Shown in pieces: positions 8,417-17,384 of a stretch of 64,000 nucleotides of DNA (positions within the stretch are counted from its first letter, which is position 1; each line of letters starts with the position of its first letter). Both the position numbers and the translations under genes were made by a program. Under the pieces are notes generated by a model. It saw only the letters and a program-made list of their open reading frames with translations, was not told where the DNA came from and searched no databases. Source of the stretch: JAZKHT01 sp040385245 (GTDB lineage: Bacteria; Pseudomonadota; Alphaproteobacteria; Rhodobacterales; Rhodobacteraceae); the NCBI GenBank assembly GCA_040385245.1, contig JAZKHT010000016.1, positions 21,165 to 85,164 of the forward strand, read 5' to 3'.

Positions 8417-8818
8417 TCATTCGGGTGCCGCACCGTCCGGGCGGTTAACCAACATGCGGGCAGCGCGCGACAGGGTCTGGAATATCTGATCCCGGATGGG
8501 CCCCGCGATCCGTGCGTCGTCAAGCGCGATGTCCATGCAATAGAGCCAATCCTCGGCGTCCTGTGGCCGGATGGGAACGTGTGCGTGGATGTCGCGCAAC
8601 GACATGTGGCCGTGCGTTTCGGCGTAATAGCGCCGCCCGCCAAAGAACCCGGACAGAAACGCGAACTGTTCGGCGCGCACATGCGCCATGCCGTGGCCGC
8701 GAAAATGCAGATGCAGGATTTGCGCGCCCTGCGGCAGGGTTTCGATCAGATCATAGAACCGCTCCACCAGTGCGCGCACCGTCGCCTCGCCGCCGATCTG
8801 GTCGATCACCGCTGCCAT
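8417..8818 (-). CDS. Truncated haemoglobin, group II (YjbI-like)
   Basis: The 133-residue protein matches the 2-over-2 globin fold of group II truncated haemoglobins. The segment Phe-Leu-Ser-Gly-Phe-Phe-Gly-Gly near residue 54 is followed by Tyr-x-Glu-x-x-Gly-His, then Arg-Asp-Ile-His, where the His is the expected proximal haem ligand. The gene starts 4 bases after the tdm stop and is probably translationally coupled with it, and it precedes tmm. Such globins bind O2 or NO. Here it may buffer O2 or protect flavoenzymes, which is inference from context. Confidence 0.85.
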   Translation of the reverse strand: MAAVIDQIGGEATVRALVERFYDLIETLPQGAQILHLHFRGHGMAHVRAEQFAFLSGFFGGRRYYAETHGHMSLRDIHAHVPIRPQDAEDWLYCMDIALDDARIAGPIRDQIFQTLSRAARMLVNRPDGAAPE

Positions 8819-8822
8819 GACG

Positions 8823-11201
8823 TTACGACTGGGGCCGGGTCTTTTTCGGGTCGTAATGTGACAGGGGCACGATCACCGCCGGAAGGCGTTTCTGGTGGCC
8901 GTCCAGCTTGCCCACCTCCACCTCGGTGCCGACCGCCGCGTGGGCCACATCCACCCGCGCCAGCGCGATGTTCTTGCCCAGGAGCGGGGACCGCATGGAC
9001 GAGGTCACGACGCCGATCTGCGCGCGCCCGACATGGATGCAGTCGCCGTGGCCCACATCGACAGCGGCGTCGATGTCCAGCCCGACAAATTTGTGCATCG
9101 GGTTTTCCTTGCGCCGGATCAGCGCGTCGCGGCCGATGAAATCATCCGTCTTGGATTTCAGCGGCACGGTAAAGCCGATGCCGGCCTCGAACGGGTCGGT
9201 CTGATCGCTGAAATCATAGCCGGCAAAGATCAGCCCGGCCTCGATCCGCACCATATCAAGGGCGGCCAACCCCATCGGGCGCAGGCCCAGATCGCCGCCA
9301 TGTTGCCATATGGCGTCATAGACCTCGGTTCCGTCCTTGGGATGGCAGAACACCTCGTACCCCAGCTCGCCGGTATAACCCGTGCGCGACAACACGACCG
9401 GCGCGCCGGTCGGCCCGCCGATCCGGCCCACGGCAAAGCGGAACCAGCCCAGTTCCGGAATCGTCGGCTGATGGGCGGCGGTCCAGATCGCGCGGCCAAT
9501 GATTTCGCGGCTGTTGGGGCCTTGCACGGCGATGTTGTGCAACTGATCGGTCGATGACCGCACCATCACCTTCAGGCCCAGCTTTTCGGCCTGTTCGCGC
9601 AGCCAGATGCCGCCGTAATCATCGCCGCCGATCCAGCGGAAGTTGTCGCGGCCCAGACGGAACAGCGTGCCGTCATCGATCATGCCGCCGTGTTCATAGC
9701 ACATGGCCGAATAGACCACCTGCCCCACGCTCAGTTTCTTCACGTCGCGGGTCAGGGTGTATTGCATCAGTGCCTCGGCGTCGGGGCCGGTCACCTCGAA
9801 CTTGCGCAAGGGGGACAGGTCCAGCACCACGGCCTTTTCGCGGCAGGCCCAGTATTCCTCGATCGCGCCGTTTGACGAATAGACCTGCGGCAGCCAATAG
9901 CCCTTGTATTCGACCACGTTCCGGGTAAGCGCCGAGGTGCGCGGATGGAAGGCGGTTTCCTTGGTCATCTTCGGCTCCGAGTTGGGCGTGGCGCGCCATG
10001 CGACCGCGCGCTGGAATGTCTCGGCACCGTCATAGGTGCGCACATGTATGTCGGACAGATACCAGCCATTTGCAGGGCTGGTGTCATCCGGGCAGGCAGA
10101 GTTCACGCAGATCAGATCGGTCAGCGCGCGGAACAGCACATAGTCGCCGGGGCGCGACCACGGCTCGTCTGCATACAGCACACCGTGCGCGTCGATGCCG
10201 GTGTTGAAGAACAGGTTGACCGCCATCCAGCCGGGACGCGCCGCCACACCGTATGGCGTCAGCGCGGTGTTGAAGTTGTCCGAACAGTTTGCATGACCGG
10301 GATAGCCGATGTCATCGTAGTATTTCGCTGCACAGGCCATGGCAAAGGCGTCGTGTCGGCCCACGGTATCCTGCACCACCTCGACCAGGGGCAGCATGTC
10401 CTGATCGAAGTATTTGGAATGCAGCCCCGGCATCGAATAGGCGTGGCCCATCAGGGTGCGCGACGTGGTGACGTCCAGCGCGTGTTCGATCCCCTTGTCC
10501 AGCTTGCGCGCGGCAAAGCATTGAAAGTCGGTGCATTGGCGGCCATCGACGTCGATCACTTGGATATAATCGCCCGCCTTGACGAAATAGGCCTGCGCGG
10601 TGGCGGATTTGACCCGCAGGTCCAGCACCGGATTGGCCAGCGGATCGGGCAGCGCGAATTGCCCCGGCAGCACAAGGCTGGACCGCTGCACCACCACGCC
10701 CAGCGGCGTCACGGTGTCCTGCCCGTCCGGGGCCATGCGCGATCCGGGGGCGGCGATGACCAGAACGCCGGTTTGTGTGGCGGTGAATGTTTCTTCCGTT
10801 CCCGCCGGGCTATCGGCACCAAAGAGCGCGATGCCGCCCGCGCGCGACAGATCGATCCCCCGCCGATCCAACCCCAACCGCAGACCGCCCAGACCTGACC
10901 CGGCGCGCAGGTCGCCCGACAGCAGGGATTTCAGCCCTGCCGCATCGGAATTGGCCGTGACCCCGATCAGCGCGGCATCAATCCGGCCCTTGTCATCGGC
11001 AGCCACAAGTTCGGCGCGCTGACCGCCTTCGGTGTTGGTCACCGTCACACGGTCGCCCGGATGAATGGCGATCAGGATGGCCCCTGCCCCTTGCACCTCA
11101 TAGCGTTCGCGGCCTGTATGGGGCTGCACCGACGCGGGCGTCAGAATACGGCTTGGGCGCGGCGGGCCGGGTGTGACGCGCGGATAGGCTGCATCAAGCA
11201 T
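8823..11201 (-). CDS. tdm: Trimethylamine N-oxide demethylase (TMAO aldolase)
   Basis: The 792-residue protein has two parts: an N-terminal urea-carboxylase-associated/DUF1989-type region (residues ~30-390, with several Cys including Gln-Cys-Thr-Asp-Phe-Gln-Cys-Phe that could ligate the zinc reported for Tdm) and a C-terminal GcvT/aminomethyltransferase fold (residues ~430-790) that binds tetrahydrofolate. This fusion is the known architecture of Tdm, which converts TMAO to dimethylamine and formaldehyde and can channel the C1 unit to folate. The ATG at 11201, preceded by a purine-rich GGGAAGG, is preferred over two upstream in-frame Met codons without ribosome binding sites. The neighbours tmm and dmmDABC supply the preceding and following steps. 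Confidence 0.92.
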   Translation of the reverse strand: MLDAAYPRVTPGPPRPSRILTPASVQPHTGRERYEVQGAGAILIAIHPGDRVTVTNTEGGQRAELVAADDKGRIDAALIGVTANSDAAGLKSLLSGDLRAGSGLGGLRLGLDRRGIDLSRAGGIALFGADSPAGTEETFTATQTGVLVIAAPGSRMAPDGQDTVTPLGVVVQRSSLVLPGQFALPDPLANPVLDLRVKSATAQAYFVKAGDYIQVIDVDGRQCTDFQCFAARKLDKGIEHALDVTTSRTLMGHAYSMPGLHSKYFDQDMLPLVEVVQDTVGRHDAFAMACAAKYYDDIGYPGHANCSDNFNTALTPYGVAARPGWMAVNLFFNTGIDAHGVLYADEPWSRPGDYVLFRALTDLICVNSACPDDTSPANGWYLSDIHVRTYDGAETFQRAVAWRATPNSEPKMTKETAFHPRTSALTRNVVEYKGYWLPQVYSSNGAIEEYWACREKAVVLDLSPLRKFEVTGPDAEALMQYTLTRDVKKLSVGQVVYSAMCYEHGGMIDDGTLFRLGRDNFRWIGGDDYGGIWLREQAEKLGLKVMVRSSTDQLHNIAVQGPNSREIIGRAIWTAAHQPTIPELGWFRFAVGRIGGPTGAPVVLSRTGYTGELGYEVFCHPKDGTEVYDAIWQHGGDLGLRPMGLAALDMVRIEAGLIFAGYDFSDQTDPFEAGIGFTVPLKSKTDDFIGRDALIRRKENPMHKFVGLDIDAAVDVGHGDCIHVGRAQIGVVTSSMRSPLLGKNIALARVDVAHAAVGTEVEVGKLDGHQKRLPAVIVPLSHYDPKKTRPQS

Positions 11202-11245
11202 CTCTTGTCGCCTTCCCAGAGGGTGTTGCATGTACAGAAAATTCG

Positions 11246-11271
11246 TTTCACAGAAATAATATAGTTCAGGG
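11246..11271. promoter_or_regulatory. Shared two-part element in the tdm/DMT intergenic region
   Basis: TTTCACAG and TTCAGGG, 11 bases apart, lie between divergent tdm and the DMT permease. The same two words, 9 bases apart, occur at 18423-18446 between the two divergent regulator genes. This may be a binding site of one of those regulators; the evidence is only the repeated words. Confidence 0.3.
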
Positions 11272-11329
11272 CGCGATGCCGCAAGCGATTTGCGGCGCGC
11301 GCACCCCCATTTTTGCAGGAGCATCGCCA

Positions 11330-12172
11330 GTGCAATCACTGATCCTTGGGCTCGGCGCGGCGCTGCTGTGGGGTTTGCACGATTTCACCGTGCGGCGGAT
11401 CGGCGGGCGGGCCGAAGCGTCAGTGTTGCTGCTGATGGCGCTGGTGTTTGGCACCCTCTGGCTGGCCCCCTTTGCGTTTGTGACGGGCGGATGGGACACG
11501 CTGACCGCCGCCGTCACGGGGCTGGCGCTGGTGTCGGGGGCCTGTTTCGCCTGCGCGGGCTATGGGCTGTACCGCGCCTTTGCCATCGGGCCGGTGCGAT
11601 TGGTCGCCCCGATCTGCGGCGCTTATCCGGTGCTGTCGGTGGCCTTTGCCGTGGCGCGCGGACAAGAGTCGGGGGTCCTTGTCTGGCTCGGCGTGCTGGC
11701 GGTGGTGGGTGGCATCGCGCTGGTGGCCAGCGGCGAAAGCGACGGGACAAACGGTCGCAAGACCGAAGCGATCCTGTGGGCCACGCTGTCTTGTGTCGGC
11801 TTTGCCGCGACCTTTGGTCTGGCGCAATGGGCGGCCGAAGGGGCCGCCGATCTGCCGGTGTCGCTGGTGCAGCGGTTGGGGGCGGTGGCGCTGGTTCTGG
11901 CCGTCATCACCCTGCGGCGCCCCGACATGCGCCCCGCGCTGGCGATGTGGCCGACTTTGGCCGTGATGGGCGCGCTGGATGTGGGCGCGCTGACGCTGGT
12001 CACCGTGGCGGGCGGGTTTGCCAACCCGGAATTCGCCTCGGTCACATCCAGCATCTTTGGTCTGGTGACGATCCTGCTGGCATGGCGTCTGCTGGCCGAG
12101 GCGATGACGCCGCCGCAATGGCTGGGCGTGGCCACGGTGTTCGGCGGCATCTTTCTTTTGGGCACCACCTGA
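11330..12172 (+). CDS. DMT-superfamily permease (EamA domains)
   Basis: The 280-residue protein has ten predicted membrane helices in two EamA repeats, with Leu-Trp-Gly-Leu-His-Asp at the start of the first. The GTG at 11330 is chosen because AGGAG sits 9 bases upstream; the longer frame from 11276 adds a poorly conserved lead. It is divergent from tdm and 109 bases ahead of mgdA. In this setting it may export or import a methylated amine or amino acid, but DMT permeases are too varied to assign a substrate. Confidence 0.75.
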   Translation: MQSLILGLGAALLWGLHDFTVRRIGGRAEASVLLLMALVFGTLWLAPFAFVTGGWDTLTAAVTGLALVSGACFACAGYGLYRAFAIGPVRLVAPICGAYPVLSVAFAVARGQESGVLVWLGVLAVVGGIALVASGESDGTNGRKTEAILWATLSCVGFAATFGLAQWAAEGAADLPVSLVQRLGAVALVLAVITLRRPDMRPALAMWPTLAVMGALDVGALTLVTVAGGFANPEFASVTSSIFGLVTILLAWRLLAEAMTPPQWLGVATVFGGIFLLGTT

Positions 12173-12281
12173 TGCGTCACACTGCCCATGGCCGAAATGA
12201 ACGGGACGATGTCGGAAACGAAAGGACGCGATGCCCCGCCCTGACCGATATTGCGCCCAAGTCGACAGATGGAACCACACC

Positions 12282-13532
12282 ATGCGCTATTCAGGATTAA
12301 GGGTCATCCGCGAGGCCCTGACCGGCCACAAGGGCTGGACGCCCGCATGGCGCGACCCGGCCCCGCAGGCGGCCTATGATTATGTGATCGTCGGTGGCGG
12401 CGGGCACGGGTTGGCCACTGCTTATTATCTGGCCAAGGAATTCCGTCAGGCGCGCATTGCGGTGCTGGAAAAGGGCTGGATCGGCGGCGGCAACGTCGGG
12501 CGCAACACCACCATCATCCGGTCGAACTATCTGCTGGACGGCAACCAGCCGTTCTATGAATTCAGCCTGAAGCTGTGGGAAGGGTTGGAGCAGGACTTCA
12601 ATTACAACGCCATGGTCAGCCAGCGCGGGATCATCAACCTGTTCCATACCGACGCGCAGCGCGATGCCTATACCCGGCGCGGAAATTCGATGATCCTGCA
12701 CGGGGCGGATGCCGAATTGCTGAACCGCGATCAGGTGCGGGCGATGTATCCCTTCCTGAACTTTGACAACGCCCGCTTTCCGATCAAGGGCGCGCTGATG
12801 CAGCGGCGTGGCGGCACGGTGCGGCACGATGCAGTGGCTTGGGGCTATGCGCGCGGGGCGGACCAGCGCGGCGTCGACATCATCCAGAATTGCGAAGTCA
12901 CGGGCATGCGGATCGAGGGCGGGCGGATCGTCGGCGTCGACACCTCGCGCGGGTTCATCGGTGCGAAAAAGGTGGGCGTTGCGGTGGCGGGATCGTCGTC
13001 AAAGGTGATGGCGCAGGCCGGGATGCGGCTGCCGATGGAAAGCCACGTCCTGCAGGCCTTTGTGTCCGAAGGGTTGAAGCCGCTGATCGACGGCGTGATG
13101 ACCTATGGTGCGGGGCATTTCTATGTCAGTCAGTCCGACAAGGGCGGTCTTGTGTTCGGCGGCGACATCGACGGCTATAATTCCTACGCGCAGCGCGGCA
13201 ACATGCCCGTGGTCGAGGATGTGGCCGAAGGTGGCATGTCCCTGATGCCGATGATCGGGCGCGCGCGGCTGCTGAGGATGTGGGGCGGGATCATGGACAT
13301 GTCGATGGACGGCAGCCCGATCATCGACCGCACCGATATCGACGGTTTGTTTTTCAACGGCGGCTGGTGCTACGGCGGGTTCAAGGCGACCCCGGCCAGC
13401 GGCTGGGTCTTTGCGCATCTGCTGGCCACCGACACCCCCCATGCCACCGCCACCGCCTATCGGTTTGACCGCTTCCGCAAGGGGCTGATGATCGACGAAA
13501 AGGGCCAGGGCGCCCAGCCGAACCTGCATTGA
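12282..13532 (+). CDS. mgdA: N-methylglutamate dehydrogenase subunit A (sarcosine oxidase beta-like)
   Basis: The 416-residue flavoprotein of the DAO family has the FAD motif Gly-Gly-Gly-Gly-His-Gly-Leu-Ala-Thr-Ala near residue 37. The Gly-Gly-Thr-Val-Arg-His-Asp-Ala segment near 180 contains the His to which FMN is covalently bound in sarcosine oxidase beta subunits. Genes for delta, alpha and gamma-type subunits follow. Heterotetrameric sarcosine oxidase and N-methylglutamate dehydrogenase (MgdABCD) are homologous. With gmaS and mgsABC in the same cluster, oxidation of N-methylglutamate to glutamate plus a C1 unit is the better reading, but sarcosine is not excluded by sequence alone. Confidence 0.85.
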   Translation: MRYSGLRVIREALTGHKGWTPAWRDPAPQAAYDYVIVGGGGHGLATAYYLAKEFRQARIAVLEKGWIGGGNVGRNTTIIRSNYLLDGNQPFYEFSLKLWEGLEQDFNYNAMVSQRGIINLFHTDAQRDAYTRRGNSMILHGADAELLNRDQVRAMYPFLNFDNARFPIKGALMQRRGGTVRHDAVAWGYARGADQRGVDIIQNCEVTGMRIEGGRIVGVDTSRGFIGAKKVGVAVAGSSSKVMAQAGMRLPMESHVLQAFVSEGLKPLIDGVMTYGAGHFYVSQSDKGGLVFGGDIDGYNSYAQRGNMPVVEDVAEGGMSLMPMIGRARLLRMWGGIMDMSMDGSPIIDRTDIDGLFFNGGWCYGGFKATPASGWVFAHLLATDTPHATATAYRFDRFRKGLMIDEKGQGAQPNLH

Positions 13533-13534
13533 TG

Positions 13535-13567
13535 GGACGCTTCGCTTTTTCCGAAAAAGTGGCGTCC
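13535..13567. repeat. Strong hairpin between mgdA and mgdB
   Basis: Two stacked stems, GGACGC with GCGTCC (outer) and CTTTTT with AAAAAG (inner), are separated by short bulges, with a 3-base loop. It sits inside the operon, 2 bases after the mgdA stop codon, and could set the relative amounts of mgdA and downstream messages. Confidence 0.7.
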
Positions 13568-13592
13568 AGACAATGCGCAAAGGATTGATCCG

Positions 13593-13880
13593 ATGATTAT
13601 CAACCACCCGCTTCTTGGCCCGCGCGATGCGCAGGAATTCGTCTATCTTGGGGATGCCGCCCTGATCAACCGCCCCGACGGCATGGCGCAGGGGGCGCAG
13701 GATGCGTTCCACGATTACCTTTATCTGCGCGACAACCCGGCGGGCGACCACCGAGAGCTTTGGTATCACGAACAGGGCGACCGGTCCTGGCTGGTCGTGA
13801 CGCGCAACACCGTCACCCACGAGATCACCGCCGTAGAACTGGCCCGCGACGTGGCCCGCCGCATGGGGCGCAGCAAATGA
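13593..13880 (+). CDS. mgdB: N-methylglutamate dehydrogenase subunit B (sarcosine oxidase delta-like)
   Basis: The 95-residue protein follows the SoxD pattern: Gly-Pro-Arg-Asp near residue 9, Glu-Phe-x-Tyr-x-Gly, a Tyr-Leu-Arg-Asp-Asn-Pro block, Trp-Tyr-His-Glu, and the ending Asn-Thr-Val-Thr-His-Glu-Ile. Classical SoxD binds zinc through two Cys in the N-terminal CPxCG motif plus a His and a third Cys. Here the Cys positions read His-Pro-Leu-Leu-Gly and Gly-Asp-Arg-Ser, so no Cys remains, although the His is retained. It overlaps the mgdC start by 4 bases (ATGA). Confidence 0.83.
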   Translation: MIINHPLLGPRDAQEFVYLGDAALINRPDGMAQGAQDAFHDYLYLRDNPAGDHRELWYHEQGDRSWLVVTRNTVTHEITAVELARDVARRMGRSK

Positions 13881-16825
13881 CCGAAAGACGCATTCCCGGC
13901 GGCCAGATCGACCGCAGCCGCACCTTGCGGTTTACCTTTGACGGCCTGCCCTACACCGGCCACCCCGGCGACACGCTGGCCTCGGCGCTGCTGGCCAACG
14001 GCGTGCAGTTGATGGGGCGCAGCTTCAAATATCACCGCCCGCGCGGCCCGATCTCTGCCGGGTCGGAAGAGCCGAACGCCATTGTCGAATTGCGCAGCGG
14101 CGCGCGCCGCGAACCCAACACCCGCGCCACCGTGGCCGAATTGTTCGACGGGCTCGTGGCGACCAGCCAGAACCGCTGGCCGTCGCTGAAATTCGACGCG
14201 ATGGCGATCAATGACCGGCTGTCGCCGTTCTTTGCCGCCGGGTTCTATTACAAAACCTTCATGTGGCCCGCATCGTTCTGGGAAAAGGTCTACGAGCCGA
14301 TCATCCGCCGCGCCGCTGGACTTGGCAGCCTGTCAACCGAGGCGGACCCCGATGACTACGACAAGGCGTTCTTGCACTGTGACCTGCTGATCATCGGGGC
14401 CGGGCCTGCCGGTCTGTCGGCCGCGCTGACGGCGGGGCGCGCGGGTGCGCGGGTCATTCTGGCCGACGAAGATTTCCGTATGGGCGGGCGGCTGAACGCC
14501 GAAACCCATCAGGTCGCGCAGGGGGCCGGGGCCGACTGGGCCACGCTGACCGTGGCCGAATTGCGCACCATGCCCAATGTCCGGCTGATGACCCGCACCA
14601 CGGTGCTGGGTGCGATGGACCACGGCATCTATGCGGCGGTGGAGCGGGTGTCGGATCACCTTGCCGTGCCCGTCGTTGGCAAACCGCGCCAGATCCTGTG
14701 GCGCATCTATGCGACCCGCGCGATTTTGGCCGCAGGGGCGATCGAACGCCCTATCGCCTTTGAAAACAACGACCGCCCCGGCATCATGCTTGCGGGTGCC
14801 TTGCGCGCCTATGCCAACCGCTGGGGTGTGGCGGTCGGCACCCGCGTGGCGGTGTTCACCAACAACGATGACGGTTTGCGCACAGCGACCGATCTGATGG
14901 CGGCGGGTGTGACCGTGGCCGCAATCATCGACACGCGGGTGGGCGGCAGGATCGTTCCCGGCACCCGTCACATCAAGGGGGCCGAGGTGATCGACACCAC
15001 TGGCCGTCTGGGTCTGTCGGGCGTCACGATCCGCCATACCGATGGCAAGGTTGAATCGCTGTCGGTCAACGCGCTGGGGGTATCGGGGGGATGGAACCCG
15101 AACCTGAATCTGTCCAGCCACCACCGTGGCCGCCCGGTCTGGAATGACGATATCGCTGCCTTTGTGCCGCCCCTCGACGGTGTGGCGGGGCTGACCGCCG
15201 TCGGTGCCGCCGCAGGTGCCATGTCCACCCATGCCGCCCTTGCCACCGGGGCTGCGCAGGCGGTGCAGGCGCTGTCCGCACTTGGGATGAACGCCCCCGC
15301 CCCCGATCTGCCGCTGGCCGAGGATGCGCCAGTGGAAATTACCCCGCATTGGTATGTGCATTCCGGCAAGGGCCGCGCCTGGATCGACCAGCAGAACGAT
15401 GTCACGGTCAAGGACATCAAGCTGGCACATCAGGAAAATTTCGTCTCCGTAGAACATCTGAAACGCTATACCACCCTTGGCATGGCCACCGATCAGGGCA
15501 AGACGAGCAATGTGCTGGGTCTGGCTGTGATGGCCGAACTGACGGGAAAGACCATCCCGCAGACCGGCACGACGATCTATCGCCCGCCCTATACCCCCGT
15601 CGCAATGGGCGCTCTGGCGGGCCGGTCGCGCGGGGCCGAGTTCAAGCCGACACGCCACACCCCATCCCATGTCTGGGCCGCCGAACAGGGTGCCGTGTTT
15701 GTCGAGGTCGGCATGTGGCTTCGCACCCAATGGCTGCCCCGTCCGGGCGAAACCACATGGCGGCAGTCGGTTGACCGCGAGGTGTCGCAAACCCGCCGGT
15801 CGGTCGGCATCTGCGATGTGACCACCTTGGGCAAGATCGACATTCAGGGCACCGATGCGGGCGCGTTTCTGGATCGGGTCTATGCCAACACGTTTTCCAG
15901 CCTTGCCGTCGGCAAGGTGCGTTACGGCCTGATGCTGCGCGAAGACGGCATCGTCATGGATGACGGCACCACCGCCCGCATGGGCACGAACGAATACGTC
16001 ATGACCACCACCACCGCCAACGCCGTGCCGGTGTTCCGCCATCTGGAATACTGCCGTCAGGTGCTGTGGCCCGATATGGATGTGCAGCTTATTTCCACGA
16101 CCGAGGCGTGGGCGCAGTTTTCCGTCGCCGGGCCGAACGCGCGGAAATTGCTGCAAAAGCTGGTGGATCAGGACATCGCGAACGAGGCGTTCCCCTATAT
16201 GGCCTGCGGCGCGATCACTGTCTGCGGTGGTCTGCGCGCGCGGCTGTTCCGCATCAGTTTCTCGGGCGAGTTGGCCTATGAAATCGCCGTTCCCACCCGA
16301 TATGGCGACGCGATGATCCGCGCTTTGGTCGAGGCGGGGCGCGAGTTCGACGCCGTCGTCTATGGGACCGAGGCGTTGGGTGTGATGCGGGTCGAAAAGG
16401 GCCATGTCGCGGGGAACGAGTTGAACGGCCAGTCGACCGCGCTGAATATGGGTCTGGGCAAGATGGTGTCGAAAAAGAAGGACGCCATCGGCATGGTGCT
16501 GTCACAGCGCGACGGGCTGACGCGGGATGACGGGTTGCGCATCGTTGGGGTCCGGCCCGTTGATCCGACCCACAGCCTGACAGCGGGCGCACATTTCCTG
16601 CGCCCGGGTGCAGCGGCGGTGGCGGAAAACGATGACGGCTGGCTGACGTCGGTGGTGTTCTCTCCGAACCTTGGGCATGCGATCGCGCTGGGGTATCTGA
16701 AGAACGGCACCGCCCGGTTGGGCGAACGCCTGCGCGCCGTCAACCTGCTGGCCAAAACCGAAGTCGAGGTGGAAATCGTCAGCCTCCACTTCATCGACCC
16801 CGAGGGGGACCGTCTCCGTGCCTGA
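13877..16825 (+). CDS. mgdC: N-methylglutamate dehydrogenase subunit C (sarcosine oxidase alpha-like)
   Basis: The 982-residue multidomain protein starts at an ATG overlapping the mgdB stop. Residues ~15-110 form the ferredoxin-fold (Fer2_4) domain, residues ~165-580 a dinucleotide-binding domain with Gly-Ala-Gly-Pro-Ala-Gly near 175, and residues ~610-980 a GcvT-like tetrahydrofolate domain. In the homologous sarcosine oxidase this subunit carries NAD and captures the released C1 unit as methylene-tetrahydrofolate. Next to gmaS and mgsABC it fits N-methylglutamate dehydrogenase. Confidence 0.87.
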   Translation: MTERRIPGGQIDRSRTLRFTFDGLPYTGHPGDTLASALLANGVQLMGRSFKYHRPRGPISAGSEEPNAIVELRSGARREPNTRATVAELFDGLVATSQNRWPSLKFDAMAINDRLSPFFAAGFYYKTFMWPASFWEKVYEPIIRRAAGLGSLSTEADPDDYDKAFLHCDLLIIGAGPAGLSAALTAGRAGARVILADEDFRMGGRLNAETHQVAQGAGADWATLTVAELRTMPNVRLMTRTTVLGAMDHGIYAAVERVSDHLAVPVVGKPRQILWRIYATRAILAAGAIERPIAFENNDRPGIMLAGALRAYANRWGVAVGTRVAVFTNNDDGLRTATDLMAAGVTVAAIIDTRVGGRIVPGTRHIKGAEVIDTTGRLGLSGVTIRHTDGKVESLSVNALGVSGGWNPNLNLSSHHRGRPVWNDDIAAFVPPLDGVAGLTAVGAAAGAMSTHAALATGAAQAVQALSALGMNAPAPDLPLAEDAPVEITPHWYVHSGKGRAWIDQQNDVTVKDIKLAHQENFVSVEHLKRYTTLGMATDQGKTSNVLGLAVMAELTGKTIPQTGTTIYRPPYTPVAMGALAGRSRGAEFKPTRHTPSHVWAAEQGAVFVEVGMWLRTQWLPRPGETTWRQSVDREVSQTRRSVGICDVTTLGKIDIQGTDAGAFLDRVYANTFSSLAVGKVRYGLMLREDGIVMDDGTTARMGTNEYVMTTTTANAVPVFRHLEYCRQVLWPDMDVQLISTTEAWAQFSVAGPNARKLLQKLVDQDIANEAFPYMACGAITVCGGLRARLFRISFSGELAYEIAVPTRYGDAMIRALVEAGREFDAVVYGTEALGVMRVEKGHVAGNELNGQSTALNMGLGKMVSKKKDAIGMVLSQRDGLTRDDGLRIVGVRPVDPTHSLTAGAHFLRPGAAAVAENDDGWLTSVVFSPNLGHAIALGYLKNGTARLGERLRAVNLLAKTEVEVEIVSLHFIDPEGDRLRA

Positions 16826-17384
16826 ACATTCATTGAAACCGCTGTGCCCGCTGGGCCATGCCGCCCCGGAAACCGTGACCGTCGGCCCCGTTACGGTGAC
16901 CGAGGTGGTGACGACCGCGCTTGCATCCATAGCCACGCGCCGGGGCCGCGAAGATGATGTCGCCAGGGCCGCCGCTGGTGCGGGTATTCCGCTGCCCTTG
17001 CCCGGTGCCGCGCAGGACGGTGCCCCCTATGGCGCATTCTGGCTTGGCCCCGATCAGTGGATGGTCGAGGCACCCTTTGACAGCCACGAGGATATCGCCG
17101 CCATCCTGCGGCCCGTCTTTGGCGATGCCGCGTCGATCACTGAACAGACCGATGCCTGGGTGCGGCTCGACGTGACCGGCCCCGACCTGCCCGCACTTTT
17201 CGAACGGCTGTGCAATTTCGACCTCCGCCGCCACGGCCCCGGATCGGCCACGCGCACGATGATGGAGCATCTGGGTTGCTACATGGTCGTCCGCGCGACG
17301 GACACGGTCAGTGTGATCGGCCCCCGGTCATCGGCCCATTCGCTGCATCATGCGCTGATCACGGCGGCGAAATCCGCGTTCTAG
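16818..17384 (+). CDS. mgdD: N-methylglutamate dehydrogenase subunit D (sarcosine oxidase gamma-like)
   Basis: The 188-residue protein starts with GTG overlapping the mgdC stop by 8 bases. It resembles the SoxG gamma subunit, a degenerate GcvT-like fold: Gly-Pro-Asp-Gln-Trp-Met-Val near residue 75, Asp-Val-Thr-Gly-Pro-Asp near 117 and a Met-Glu-His-Leu-Gly segment. It completes the heterotetramer genes. Its end overlaps the convergent AraC-type regulator by 4 bases. Confidence 0.83.
   Translation: MPEHSLKPLCPLGHAAPETVTVGPVTVTEVVTTALASIATRRGREDDVARAAAGAGIPLPLPGAAQDGAPYGAFWLGPDQWMVEAPFDSHEDIAAILRPVFGDAASITEQTDAWVRLDVTGPDLPALFERLCNFDLRRHGPGSATRTMMEHLGCYMVVRATDTVSVIGPRSSAHSLHHALITAAKSAF

Noticed and set aside
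11202..11339. Upstream extension of tdm to 11339
   Set aside because: The added residues are not family-like, the upstream Met codons lack ribosome binding sites and the extension covers the divergent promoter region.
14333..16405. A 690-codon open frame on the minus strand inside mgdC
   Set aside because: It is antisense to a well-supported gene, its translation is rich in His, Gly, Arg and Gln with no domain, and high GC keeps opposite frames open.
12282..17384. Calling the four-subunit flavoenzyme sarcosine oxidase (soxBDAG)
   Set aside because: Sequence alone fits it, but linkage to gmaS, mgsABC, tdm and dmm and the absence of glyA/purU-type neighbours favour N-methylglutamate dehydrogenase.
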